A stretch of DNA of 5,964 nt from Rickettsiaceae bacterium (GTDB lineage: Bacteria > Pseudomonadota > Alphaproteobacteria > Rickettsiales > Rickettsiaceae), in NCBI GenBank assembly GCA_022702085.1, contig JAKONF010000116.1:1-5964 (forward strand). Direction: 5' to 3'. The position numbers and the translations under genes were made by a program. The notes beneath the pieces were generated by a model. That model searched no databases. It was not told the origin of the DNA and worked only from the letters and a program-made list of their open reading frames with translations. This document shows, one piece after another, positions 1 through 5,964 of this stretch (positions are counted from its first letter, which is position 1; each line of letters opens with the position of its first letter).

Positions 1-557
1 ATAAAATCACTAGCCGTGCTGAATCTAAGGGTGGAGAGGTAAGTAGAGAAGGCGTGCAAAGAGATTTACTACCTTTAATCGAAGGCACAAATGTTACTAC
101 TAAATATGGCAGCGTAGCAACTGATCACATTTTGTTCATTGCTTCAGGAGCTTTTCACTTATCAAAGCCTTCGGACTTATTACCAGAACTACAAGGTAGA
201 TTGCCTATCAGAGTTGAATTAAAAGCATTGTCAACAGAAGATATGGTAAGAATTCTCACTGAGCCAGAATTTAATTTGATAAAGCAGCAAACAGCTTTAA
301 TTGAAACTGAAAATGTGAAGTTAGAATTTACTATTGATGCAATTGAAAGAATCGCACTTTTTGCTACCGAATTTAATCGCGATATTGAGGATATAGGAGC
401 GCGTAGGCTACACACAATTTTAGAGAATTTGCTAGAAAATATAAGCTATGAAGCTAGCGATAAATCTGGTGAACATATTATTATCGATGCAGCTTTTGTT
501 GAAAAGCAATTGGCGAGTTTTATCAAAAATATTGATTTAGCTAAGTTTGTTTTATAA
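1..557 (+). CDS. hslU: ATP-dependent protease ATPase subunit HslU (3' part; start lies left of the window)
   Basis: HslU is the AAA+ unfoldase that forms a hexamer and feeds substrates to the HslV peptidase in the cytoplasm. The reading frame is open from the first full codon at base 3, so the gene is cut by the window edge and the GTG at 54 is an internal valine, not a start. The visible 184 residues begin at the Lys-Ile that follows the family's Walker B DEID. They continue with [12 protein letters not shown] (13-24), the sensor-1 segment [11 protein letters not shown] (41-51), the arginine-finger segment [10 protein letters not shown] (61-70, R66) and the sensor-2 segment GARRLHT (132-138). 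The gene ends in DLAKFVL, matching the HslU C-terminal tail that inserts into HslV to activate it. The N-terminal domain, Walker A and the I domain are outside the window. The usual partner hslV is not seen and is probably upstream. The fragment appears intact and functional. Confidence 0.97.
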   Translation, partial: KITSRAESKGGEVSREGVQRDLLPLIEGTNVTTKYGSVATDHILFIASGAFHLSKPSDLLPELQGRLPIRVELKALSTEDMVRILTEPEFNLIKQQTALIETENVKLEFTIDAIERIALFATEFNRDIEDIGARRLHTILENLLENISYEASDKSGEHIIIDAAFVEKQLASFIKNIDLAKFVL

Positions 558-581
558 ATAAAATAAATTTAGTTATTGAAC

Positions 582-620
582 TATTTATGGATTTAAATTA
601 AAAGTTTAAATCTATAAATA
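582..620. repeat. 16-bp AT-rich inverted repeat (hairpin) in the hslU-comM spacer
   Basis: The left arm 582-597 pairs with the right arm 605-620 over 16 positions. The only non-Watson-Crick pair is a G-T (G-U in RNA) between 589 and 613. The loop is seven bases, 598-604. The stem has just one G-C pair, and no T-run follows on either strand, so it is not a typical intrinsic terminator. It begins 25 bases after the hslU stop and ends 17 bases before the comM start. It could be a weak terminator or RNA-stabilising 3' end for hslU, a structure in the comM leader, or a protein-binding palindrome. The pairing is seen directly; the role is unknown. Confidence 0.6.
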
Positions 621-637
621 ATTTAAAATGTTCAAAG

Positions 638-2170
638 ATGATTAACCACGTCTTTAGTCTTACTTATACTGGTATAGATATTACCGAAGTTGACGTACAA
701 GTACAAATGAGTCCAGGAATTCCAAATTTCACAATTGTTGGGCTTGCTGATAAAACTATTGCTGAATCAAGGGAGAGAGTCAAAGCTGCTTTAAATTCAA
801 TTGGACTTAGTCTGCCTGCAAAAAAAATATTGATAAACTTAGCTCCAGCAGATTTGCTAAAAGAAGGTAGTCATTTCGATCTGGCTATTGCTTGTGCTAT
901 ATTATCTTCCCTAAGCATATTACCCGCTGAAGAGATAATTAATTATTTGATACTTGGTGAGTTATCGTTAGATGGCCAAGTATTGCCGGTATCAGGCGTA
1001 TTGCCTGCTGCTATGGGAGCAGTTGCTAGGGATAAAGGGCTGATCTGTAGTAAAGCAAATGGTAGTGAAGCAGCTTGGTCAGGTAATGAAAATATATTAG
1101 CGCCAGGTAATCTGATTGAGCTAATAAACCATTTTAAAGGTACCCAAATATTGGTACAACCAGTAATTACAATAGAAGATGAAGAACCAAAATATGCAGA
1201 TTTTAGGGATATCAAAGGTCAGGAATCAGCAAAAAGAGCTATTGAGATAGCTGCAGCTGGTAACCATAATTTATTGATGTTTGGGCCACCTGGTACTGGT
1301 AAATCAATGATAGCACAAAGGATACCAGGTATATTACCATTAATGAGCGGTGAAGAAATTCTTGAATGTAGCGCCGTGGCGAGCGTAGCTGGAAGTTTAC
1401 AAGATGGCAAGCTTACTCGCGTACGTCCATTTAGAGCTCCACATCATTCCTGTTCTTTAGCAGCAATGGTTGGCGGTGGAGTTGGTAAAAGAGTAAAACC
1501 CGGTGAGATATCTTTAGCTCATAACGGTGTTTTATTTTTAGATGAATTACCAGAATTTCCACCAAGTGTAATTGAAGCATTGCGTCAACCGATTGAAACT
1601 GGTGAAATTTTAATTTCTAGAGCAAATACACATATAAAATATCCTGCTAATTTTCAACTAATTGCCGCAATGAATCCTTGTAAATGTGGTTACCTAGGTG
1701 ATGAGTTCAAATCGTGTTCTAGGGCTCCCAGATGCGGTGAAGATTATCAAACAAGAATATCTGGACCTATCATGGATAGATTTGATATGAATATAGAAGT
1801 ATCATCTATGGATGGGTATAACTATGAAAAGCATGACAATTCTTCTACAGAAAGTTCGAGTAATATAGCTTCAAGAGTAAAGTGGGCGCGCGTAGTGCAG
1901 CAACAGAGATTAGAAGGCTACGGCATAAAAACCAATAGCCGCCTTGATGGTCAATTGTTGATAGATTACGCATTACCTGTAGATAACGGCAAAGATTTAT
2001 TGAATGAAGCTGCAAGTAAATTTCGCTTCTCAATGCGGTCTTATAATAAAATACTGCGCGTAAGCCGAACAATTGCTGATTTAGAGCAATCCAAAAATGT
2101 ACATAGAAATCATATCGCTGAGGCGCTTAGTTATCGTCAAATTAGTTTTAGAAATGTGGTAGGCATTTAG
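638..2170 (+). CDS. comM: ComM/YifB-family Mg-chelatase-like AAA+ ATPase
   Basis: This 510-residue protein is full length for the YifB/ComM family. In naturally transformable bacteria ComM is a hexameric helicase that drives branch migration as incoming DNA is recombined; in others the role is unclear. The N-terminal part (about 1-170) is the Lon-S16-like ChlI domain, with the family signatures GIPNFTIVGLADK (27-39) and ESRERVKAAL (43-52). The AAA+ core follows: Walker A GPPGTGKS at 216-223, RAPHHS at 266-271, Walker B LFLDELPEF at 299-307 and RISGPIMDRFD at 373-383, which holds likely arginine-finger residues. Four cysteines (348, 350, 360, 366) match the family's Cys cluster in the AAA+ domain. 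The C-terminal Mg-chelatase helical domain spans about 410-505. The ATG at 638 is chosen because the family's N-terminus begins here; no good Shine-Dalgarno is visible. The ATG at 628 is out of frame. No inactivating change was seen. The next gene starts one base after the stop. Confidence 0.95.
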   Translation: MINHVFSLTYTGIDITEVDVQVQMSPGIPNFTIVGLADKTIAESRERVKAALNSIGLSLPAKKILINLAPADLLKEGSHFDLAIACAILSSLSILPAEEIINYLILGELSLDGQVLPVSGVLPAAMGAVARDKGLICSKANGSEAAWSGNENILAPGNLIELINHFKGTQILVQPVITIEDEEPKYADFRDIKGQESAKRAIEIAAAGNHNLLMFGPPGTGKSMIAQRIPGILPLMSGEEILECSAVASVAGSLQDGKLTRVRPFRAPHHSCSLAAMVGGGVGKRVKPGEISLAHNGVLFLDELPEFPPSVIEALRQPIETGEILISRANTHIKYPANFQLIAAMNPCKCGYLGDEFKSCSRAPRCGEDYQTRISGPIMDRFDMNIEVSSMDGYNYEKHDNSSTESSSNIASRVKWARVVQQQRLEGYGIKTNSRLDGQLLIDYALPVDNGKDLLNEAASKFRFSMRSYNKILRVSRTIADLEQSKNVHRNHIAEALSYRQISFRNVVGI

Positions 2171-2171
2171 A

Positions 2172-4091
2172 ATGATATTCAGAATAACAAAAAAACTACT
2201 TAGCTTTACTTTGGCGAGAACTTACCTTATTGCTCAATTTTTCACCAGAATTGTTCTATCTACATATGCATTATTTCATGGTCAGATTGAACCTTTGGAA
2301 TTACTAGGCATACTAGCTATGGGTTTAGTCAATGATTTTTGTTCACTGGTCTATGTTTTGCCTTTAGCATTATTGACAATAGCTTTTATGCATAAAATTT
2401 TAGCATCATTTCCTAAATTGGAACGCATATTAGCGCACATAGCTCTCTTCATTATATTGTCGATTTTAATATTTAATGGCATCTCAGAATTGATGTTTTG
2501 GGATGAATTTGGCACGAAGTTTAACTTCATTGCTGTTGATTACTTGATCTATACCAATGAAATTATAGGCACCGTAAAAGATACTATTCACCCAGTTTTA
2601 GCAATTATTGTTGTAACCTTACCAGCAGCAATAATATGTTATATATTACGTGATTACATTGATCACCAAATAAAAACTATTAGAATCACTTCACATGTAA
2701 TTAATGCTGTAATATTTGGGGTGACTAGCATATTTGTATTTTATCTATATAGCCCAAAAAAAATAAACTTAAGCTCTAACAGATATAGTAGTGAACTTGC
2801 CTATAATGGTCCTTACGAATTTTTCTCTGCTTACAATAATAATTCGTTAGATTATAATCAACTTTATCCAAAAATTAACAAGAATCGTACTATTGAAATA
2901 TTGAGGCGAGAATTAACAACAGAAAATACGCATTTCCTAGATGATGATACTACCATTGATAGAATAATTGAACCTGCTCTCGCAGCATCTACTGCCAAGA
3001 ATTATAACGTCGTGATCATTACAGTTGAAAGCTTGAGCGCTGAATTTATGGGTAAATTTGGCAATTCGGATGATATTACACCAAATTTAGATAAACTAGC
3101 AGATGAATCGATATTTTTTACCAGGCTTTATGCTACTGGCACTCGCACTGTCAGAGGCCTCGAAGCGATAAGTTTGAGCGTGCCACCAACGCCAGGTTCA
3201 TCAATTATCAGAAGACCTAAAAATCATAATCTTTTCAATATTGGTAGTGTCTTCCATAAATTCAATTACGATGTTAATTTCGTTTTTGGAGGATATAGTT
3301 ATTTTGATAATTTAGAAAATTATTTTAGCGGCAATAACTTTAAAATTACTGACCGGGGAAGCCTTAAAGCTAATGAGATTAGTTTTGCTAATATTTGGGG
3401 CGTTGCCGATGAAGATATATTACTCAAATCTTTAGAGATAGGTGATGCAAATTATGCTGCTGGCAAATCATTTTTTTCATTAATTATGACAACTTCTAAT
3501 CATAGGCCATATACATTTCCTGATGGCAAAATTGATAGACCATCTGGCGAGAGTAGGGGAGCTGCAGTAAAATATACTGATTACGCAATTGGCAAATTTA
3601 TTGAAGAAGCTAAAAAAAGGCCGTGGTTTGACAATACTATTTTTGTTATTACCGCTGATCATTGTGCTTCTAGTGCTGGTAAAACAAATTTACCAATTCA
3701 TAGATATCATATTCCAATGTTGATCTACGCTCCTAAAATTCTTATCCCGCAAAAGATAGAAAATTTGGCAAGTCAAATTGACATTGCACCAACGATATTT
3801 GGTTTGTTAAATTTTAAATATGAAAGTAAATTCTTTGGTAGCGATATAATAAACTATCCGGCCAAAAGAGCATTAATTAGTACTTATCAGCTTTTAGGAT
3901 TGTTAGAAAATGAGCATTTAGTAGTTTTAAGTCCTAACTCACAACCGCAGATTTATCAAATAAATGGTGAAGAAAAAATTCTACTAAATAGTCAAAGTCA
4001 TCTAGAACAAATAGAAAAAGCTATCAGCTACTACCAAGCTGCTTATGATCTTTATACCCAAAGTAAAATGCAAAATTTTAATTCTGAGTGA
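2172..4091 (+). CDS. LTA synthase/OpgB-like membrane phosphotransferase (sulfatase superfamily)
   Basis: This 639-residue protein has the LtaS architecture. About five N-terminal transmembrane helices (roughly 12-33, 44-73, 86-107, 139-159, 174-193) are followed by a linker and a large extracytoplasmic sulfatase-fold domain (about 278-545). Metal and catalytic residues known from LtaS have clear counterparts: E286 in VESLS, a probable nucleophile T326 in [11 protein letters not shown]444 in SNHRPY, and D496-H497 in ITADHC. H510 and H513 precede IPMLIYAP. Family members move phosphoglycerol or related headgroups from phospholipid to a polymer or glycan, as LtaS does for lipoteichoic acid and OpgB for periplasmic glucans. 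The C-terminal helical tail (about 608-630) is of the kind seen in Gram-negative members. The ATG lies one base after the comM stop, with only a weak TAGG upstream at 2159-2162, so translational coupling is likely. The acceptor cannot be told from sequence; lipoteichoic acid itself is unlikely in an LPS-making cell. Another phosphoethanolamine- or phosphoglycerol-type transfer is possible. Confidence 0.88.
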   Translation: MIFRITKKLLSFTLARTYLIAQFFTRIVLSTYALFHGQIEPLELLGILAMGLVNDFCSLVYVLPLALLTIAFMHKILASFPKLERILAHIALFIILSILIFNGISELMFWDEFGTKFNFIAVDYLIYTNEIIGTVKDTIHPVLAIIVVTLPAAIICYILRDYIDHQIKTIRITSHVINAVIFGVTSIFVFYLYSPKKINLSSNRYSSELAYNGPYEFFSAYNNNSLDYNQLYPKINKNRTIEILRRELTTENTHFLDDDTTIDRIIEPALAASTAKNYNVVIITVESLSAEFMGKFGNSDDITPNLDKLADESIFFTRLYATGTRTVRGLEAISLSVPPTPGSSIIRRPKNHNLFNIGSVFHKFNYDVNFVFGGYSYFDNLENYFSGNNFKITDRGSLKANEISFANIWGVADEDILLKSLEIGDANYAAGKSFFSLIMTTSNHRPYTFPDGKIDRPSGESRGAAVKYTDYAIGKFIEEAKKRPWFDNTIFVITADHCASSAGKTNLPIHRYHIPMLIYAPKILIPQKIENLASQIDIAPTIFGLLNFKYESKFFGSDIINYPAKRALISTYQLLGLLENEHLVVLSPNSQPQIYQINGEEKILLNSQSHLEQIEKAISYYQAAYDLYTQSKMQNFNSE

Positions 4092-4096
4092 CAAAC

Positions 4097-4101
4097 AAGG
4101 A
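4097..4101 (+). promoter_or_regulatory. Shine-Dalgarno site for the aldolase-fold gene
   Basis: AAGGA at 4097-4101 sits seven bases before the ATG at 4109. It is the best ribosome-binding site in the window and decides the start of this gene. A GTG at 4088, overlapping the previous stop as GTGA, is in the same frame but would place this site inside the coding region and add seven unconserved-looking residues. Confidence 0.65.
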
Positions 4102-4108
4102 AACCAAA

Positions 4109-4816
4109 ATGACTTCTCAATATCAAGATGTAAAACAGAATTTAGTAGCAGCTTATCATATATTAGCAAAGCTTGGTATGGATGATCATACTTATACCCA
4201 TTTATCAGCAAGGCCTATGGGAGCTGATTTTTACTATATTTATCCTTTTGGTCTAAGATTCGCTGAAACTACTGTAAAAAGCTTATTAAAAATCAGTTTA
4301 GATGGTATGGTGCTACAAGGAAGTGAATATCAATATAATAAAACTGGCTACGTGATACATGGTAGTATTTACAGAGCAAGACCTGACCTTCAGGCGATAT
4401 TCCATTTTCACACTCCTGCTTCGGTTGCTGTATCCTCCTTGGCTTCGGGATTATTGCCGATTAGCCAGTGGGCATTACATTTTTATGATTTAGTAGCTTA
4501 CCATGAATATAATTCTCTAACTTTAAATGAAGAAGAGCAAGGGTCGAAATTAATTAAAGATCTGGCGCAATATAAGGTGATGTTTTTGCGCAATCATGGA
4601 GCTATCACTTGCGGCGCGACAATTCATGAAGCAATGTTTTATACTTACCATCTAGAGCAAGCTTGCAAAACACAATTTTTGATTACTGGTAGTAACCAAA
4701 AAATAATTATTCCATCAAAAGAAATTTGTCAAAAAACTGTTATAGATCTGTTACAATTTGAACAAGATCTAGGCATGCGCGATTGGCAAGCTTGGCTTAG
4801 ATATATTAAAAACTAA
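4109..4816 (+). CDS. class II aldolase/adducin family protein
   Basis: This 235-residue soluble protein has the class II aldolase/adducin head fold, whose enzymes are zinc-dependent sugar-phosphate aldolases or epimerases. The zinc ligands are visible: H99 and H101 in FHFHTPA and H163 in LRNHGA. Other family landmarks are HTYTHLSAR (27-35), [12 protein letters not shown] (83-94), [12 protein letters not shown] (115-126) and the C-terminal helix around [10 protein letters not shown] (180-189). In L-fuculose-phosphate aldolase the catalytic acid is a glutamate 19 residues before the first zinc histidine; here that position is G80, in NKTGYVIH. This NxxG/A form is typical of the adducin-like subgroup, so it is probably not a classical aldolase and its substrate is unknown. 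Start: the ATG at 4109 has a good Shine-Dalgarno; the alternative is the overlapping GTG at 4088 (242 residues). It lies 17 bases after the phosphotransferase stop and nine bases before the next gene, which suggests cotranscription. Confidence 0.9.
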   Translation: MTSQYQDVKQNLVAAYHILAKLGMDDHTYTHLSARPMGADFYYIYPFGLRFAETTVKSLLKISLDGMVLQGSEYQYNKTGYVIHGSIYRARPDLQAIFHFHTPASVAVSSLASGLLPISQWALHFYDLVAYHEYNSLTLNEEEQGSKLIKDLAQYKVMFLRNHGAITCGATIHEAMFYTYHLEQACKTQFLITGSNQKIIIPSKEICQKTVIDLLQFEQDLGMRDWQAWLRYIKN

Positions 4817-4825
4817 TTATAGATT

Positions 4826-5266
4826 ATGAAAAAGAGACTTCTTAATTCAATATTTTGTTGTATCTATAAACCAAGAGCATTAGATCAAAATGAAAATAGT
4901 AGCGAGAAAAATATCGAGTTAAAAGTAGTTCCTGATGATCAAAATAACATGAATAACTCAATGAGTATGCCTAGTGATAAGCCAAAAAAATTATCTAAAA
5001 TAGTAGCTCAAAAAAAACCTGAAGATGAACAAAAAGGAACTACCATAGTATTTAACAATGATAAAGATCTTGGTTATAGTAGTAGTGGCTTAGTAACTGT
5101 AACTACCCAACAAATAGGTCATCCAAAACACAGTAACAGTAGCTCAAGCGATTCATTTAGTTTAGGTTCTGAAATAAAAGGTACATACATACCTCAAGAT
5201 CAGATAATTAGAAATGCTAGCGTGTCAATTACAGGTCAGGATCAAGACGAAGGATGGATACAATAG
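4826..5266 (+). CDS. small Ser/Asn/Gln-rich hypothetical protein
   Basis: I do not recognise this 146-residue protein. It starts with a short basic and hydrophobic stretch, MKKRLLNSIFCCIYKPR, with adjacent cysteines C11-C12. The rest is strongly polar and probably disordered: about 20 Ser, 12 Asn and 11 Gln, a Lys/Pro-rich segment at 51-70 (DKPKKLSK, KKPEDEQK) and a Ser cluster at 103-112. There is no usable lipobox, since the residues before C11 are S-I-F, and the hydrophobic stretch is too short for a normal signal peptide or membrane helix. The ATG at 4826 has no clear Shine-Dalgarno. It lies nine bases after the aldolase-fold gene, so it probably relies on the same transcript. The uninterrupted frame, operon-like spacing and lack of a competing gene support a real gene. 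A lineage-specific secreted or membrane-tethered protein is possible, but that is a guess. Confidence 0.7.
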   Translation: MKKRLLNSIFCCIYKPRALDQNENSSEKNIELKVVPDDQNNMNNSMSMPSDKPKKLSKIVAQKKPEDEQKGTTIVFNNDKDLGYSSSGLVTVTTQQIGHPKHSNSSSSDSFSLGSEIKGTYIPQDQIIRNASVSITGQDQDEGWIQ

Positions 5267-5276
5267 TTTATAAATC

Positions 5277-5301
5277 TTAGCCTTACATCTGTTGAAGCTA
5301 A
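5277..5301. terminator. weak stem-loop between convergent genes, possible bidirectional terminator
   Basis: The 31-base gap between the two convergent stop codons contains TTAGC at 5277-5281, which pairs with GCTAA at 5297-5301. The pairing extends by two more base pairs (5283-5284 with 5295-5296) past a bulged C at 5282. The right arm overlaps the kdsA stop codon. Neither side has a strong T-run, so termination here is inferred mainly from position. Confidence 0.25.
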
Positions 5302-5964
5302 TTCTTGCTTATCTCATCAAAAAGTTTTAATTTAGTGAGTAATATTTCTAGATCCGCTAGTTTAAGCATATTAGGCCCATCGCTAGGTGCATTGTCTGGG
5401 TCTTGGTGTACTTCCATAAATACGCCGCCTACACCAACAGCAACTGCAGCTCTAGCCAAAGTTTCAACGTATTTTCTCTCTCCACTACTAGCATGACCCA
5501 TACCACCAGGTTGCATTACTGAATGAGTAGCATCGAAGATTACTGGGGCTCCTGTTTCTGCCATAATAGGCAAGCTACGCATATCAGAAACCAGAGCGTT
5601 ATAACCAAATGAAGCACCACGCTCGGTAAGCATGATATTAGTAGCACCAAAACTTAGTAATTTTTCATAGACATTTTTCATATCCCAAGGTGCTAAAAAT
5701 TGTCCCTTTTTGACATTCACTATTTTTCCAGTTTCAGCAGCACTTTTAAGTAAATCTGTTTGCCTACACAAAAAAGCTGGAATCTGCAAGATATCTACCA
5801 CTTCTGCCGCAGTGGCGCATTGAGCTTCAGTATGCACATCAGTTATAATTGGACAATCAAATTCAGTTTTAATCTTATCTAGAATTTGAAGTCCAGCTTC
5901 AATACCTAATCCTCTTTGACTATTAGCAGAAGTACGGTTGGCTTTATCAAATGAGGATTTATAG
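5298..5964 (-). CDS. kdsA: 3-deoxy-8-phosphooctulonate (Kdo-8-P) synthase, 3' part; start lies right of the window
   Basis: KdsA condenses phosphoenolpyruvate with D-arabinose 5-phosphate to give Kdo-8-phosphate, the committed step to the Kdo of LPS inner core, in the cytoplasm. The frame is open to the right edge, so the GTG at 5837 is the internal valine of TDVHTEAQ and not a start. The 221 visible residues cover most of a protein of usually about 270-280. Family motifs in order are [12 protein letters not shown] (1-12, PEP-binding loop), TDVHTEA (41-47), [12 protein letters not shown] (61-72), [11 protein letters not shown] (85-95), [10 protein letters not shown] (112-121), [12 protein letters not shown] (143-154) and [19 protein letters not shown] (182-200). 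The C-terminal SDGP keeps the DGP of the metal-independent enzymes' CDGP loop but has Ser for Cys. The N-terminal Asn/Cys position that separates metal-independent from metal-dependent forms is outside the window. The gene runs convergent to the comM cluster, so it belongs to another transcription unit. Confidence 0.96.
   Translation of the reverse strand, partial: YKSSFDKANRTSANSQRGLGIEAGLQILDKIKTEFDCPIITDVHTEAQCATAAEVVDILQIPAFLCRQTDLLKSAAETGKIVNVKKGQFLAPWDMKNVYEKLLSFGATNIMLTERGASFGYNALVSDMRSLPIMAETGAPVIFDATHSVMQPGGMGHASSGERKYVETLARAAVAVGVGGVFMEVHQDPDNAPSDGPNMLKLADLEILLTKLKLFDEISKN

Noticed and set aside
54..557. A complete 167-residue gene starting at GTG 54
   Set aside because: The same frame is open back to base 3 and encodes conserved HslU sequence, so this is the 3' part of a larger gene and GTG is an internal valine.
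576..604. Possible comM promoter, TTGAAC (576-581) and TAAAAG (599-604) spaced 17 bases
   Set aside because: The -10 match is only 4 of 6 and lies in an AT-only spacer that overlaps the hairpin; such matches are expected by chance.
558..637. A small RNA or tRNA gene in the hslU-comM spacer
   Set aside because: Apart from the AT-rich hairpin there is no cloverleaf, GC-rich structure or conserved RNA motif visible.
943..1410. Minus-strand open frames opposite comM (943-1215, 1219-1410)
   Set aside because: They lie wholly inside a well-conserved plus-strand gene, and their translations resemble no protein family; they are shadows. The same holds for 155-415, 1845-2072, 3480-3662, 4002-4211 and the plus-strand 5305-5496.
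1777..1876. Ser-rich stretch in ComM (about residues 400-408) as an unusual insertion
   Set aside because: ComM relatives have a variable linker ending in an ESS motif at this place; the overall length is normal.
4826..4870. Lipoprotein signal peptide at the start of the unknown protein
   Set aside because: The residues before C11 are Ser-Ile-Phe, which do not fit a lipobox, and the hydrophobic stretch is too short.
5298..5837. A complete 179-residue KdsA starting at GTG 5837
   Set aside because: Upstream codons to the right edge encode the conserved KANRTS and TDVH regions of KdsA, so the gene is cut by the window and not short.

Overview
The window looks like chromosomal sequence from an AT-rich alphaproteobacterium, most likely a member of the Rickettsiales or a similar host-associated lineage. 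This is inferred from three things: the low GC content (about one third by eye), the closeness of the HslU, ComM/YifB and KdsA sequences to alphaproteobacterial forms, and the AT-rich spacers. No species marker such as an rRNA gene is present, so genus is not claimed. KdsA shows that the cell makes Kdo and is therefore Gram-negative with an LPS-type outer membrane.

Layout. The left edge (1-557, +) is the last 184 codons of hslU, the unfoldase of the HslUV protease. An 80-base spacer follows, holding a 16-bp AT-rich inverted repeat just before the next gene. A tight plus-strand cluster then runs from 638 to 5266. It contains a ComM/YifB-family AAA+ ATPase (638-2170), a five-helix membrane phosphotransferase of the LTA-synthase/sulfatase superfamily (2172-4091, one base after the previous stop), a class II aldolase/adducin-fold protein (best start 4109, to 4816) and a small Ser/Asn/Gln-rich protein of unknown function (4826-5266). 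On the opposite strand, converging on this cluster, is the 3' part of kdsA (5298-5964), whose start lies beyond the right edge.

How the genes fit together. The four middle genes are spaced like one operon, but their functions are not obviously linked: DNA branch migration, envelope polymer or headgroup transfer, a sugar-aldolase-like protein and an unknown. The LTA-synthase-like enzyme and KdsA are both envelope-related but sit on opposite strands. No mobile element, CRISPR array, tRNA or rRNA gene was found. No clear novel multi-gene system is visible. The points most worth a second look are the envelope phosphotransferase with no known acceptor, the aldolase-fold protein that appears to lack the catalytic glutamate, the unrecognised low-complexity protein with an N-terminal Cys-Cys pair, and the spacer hairpin before comM.
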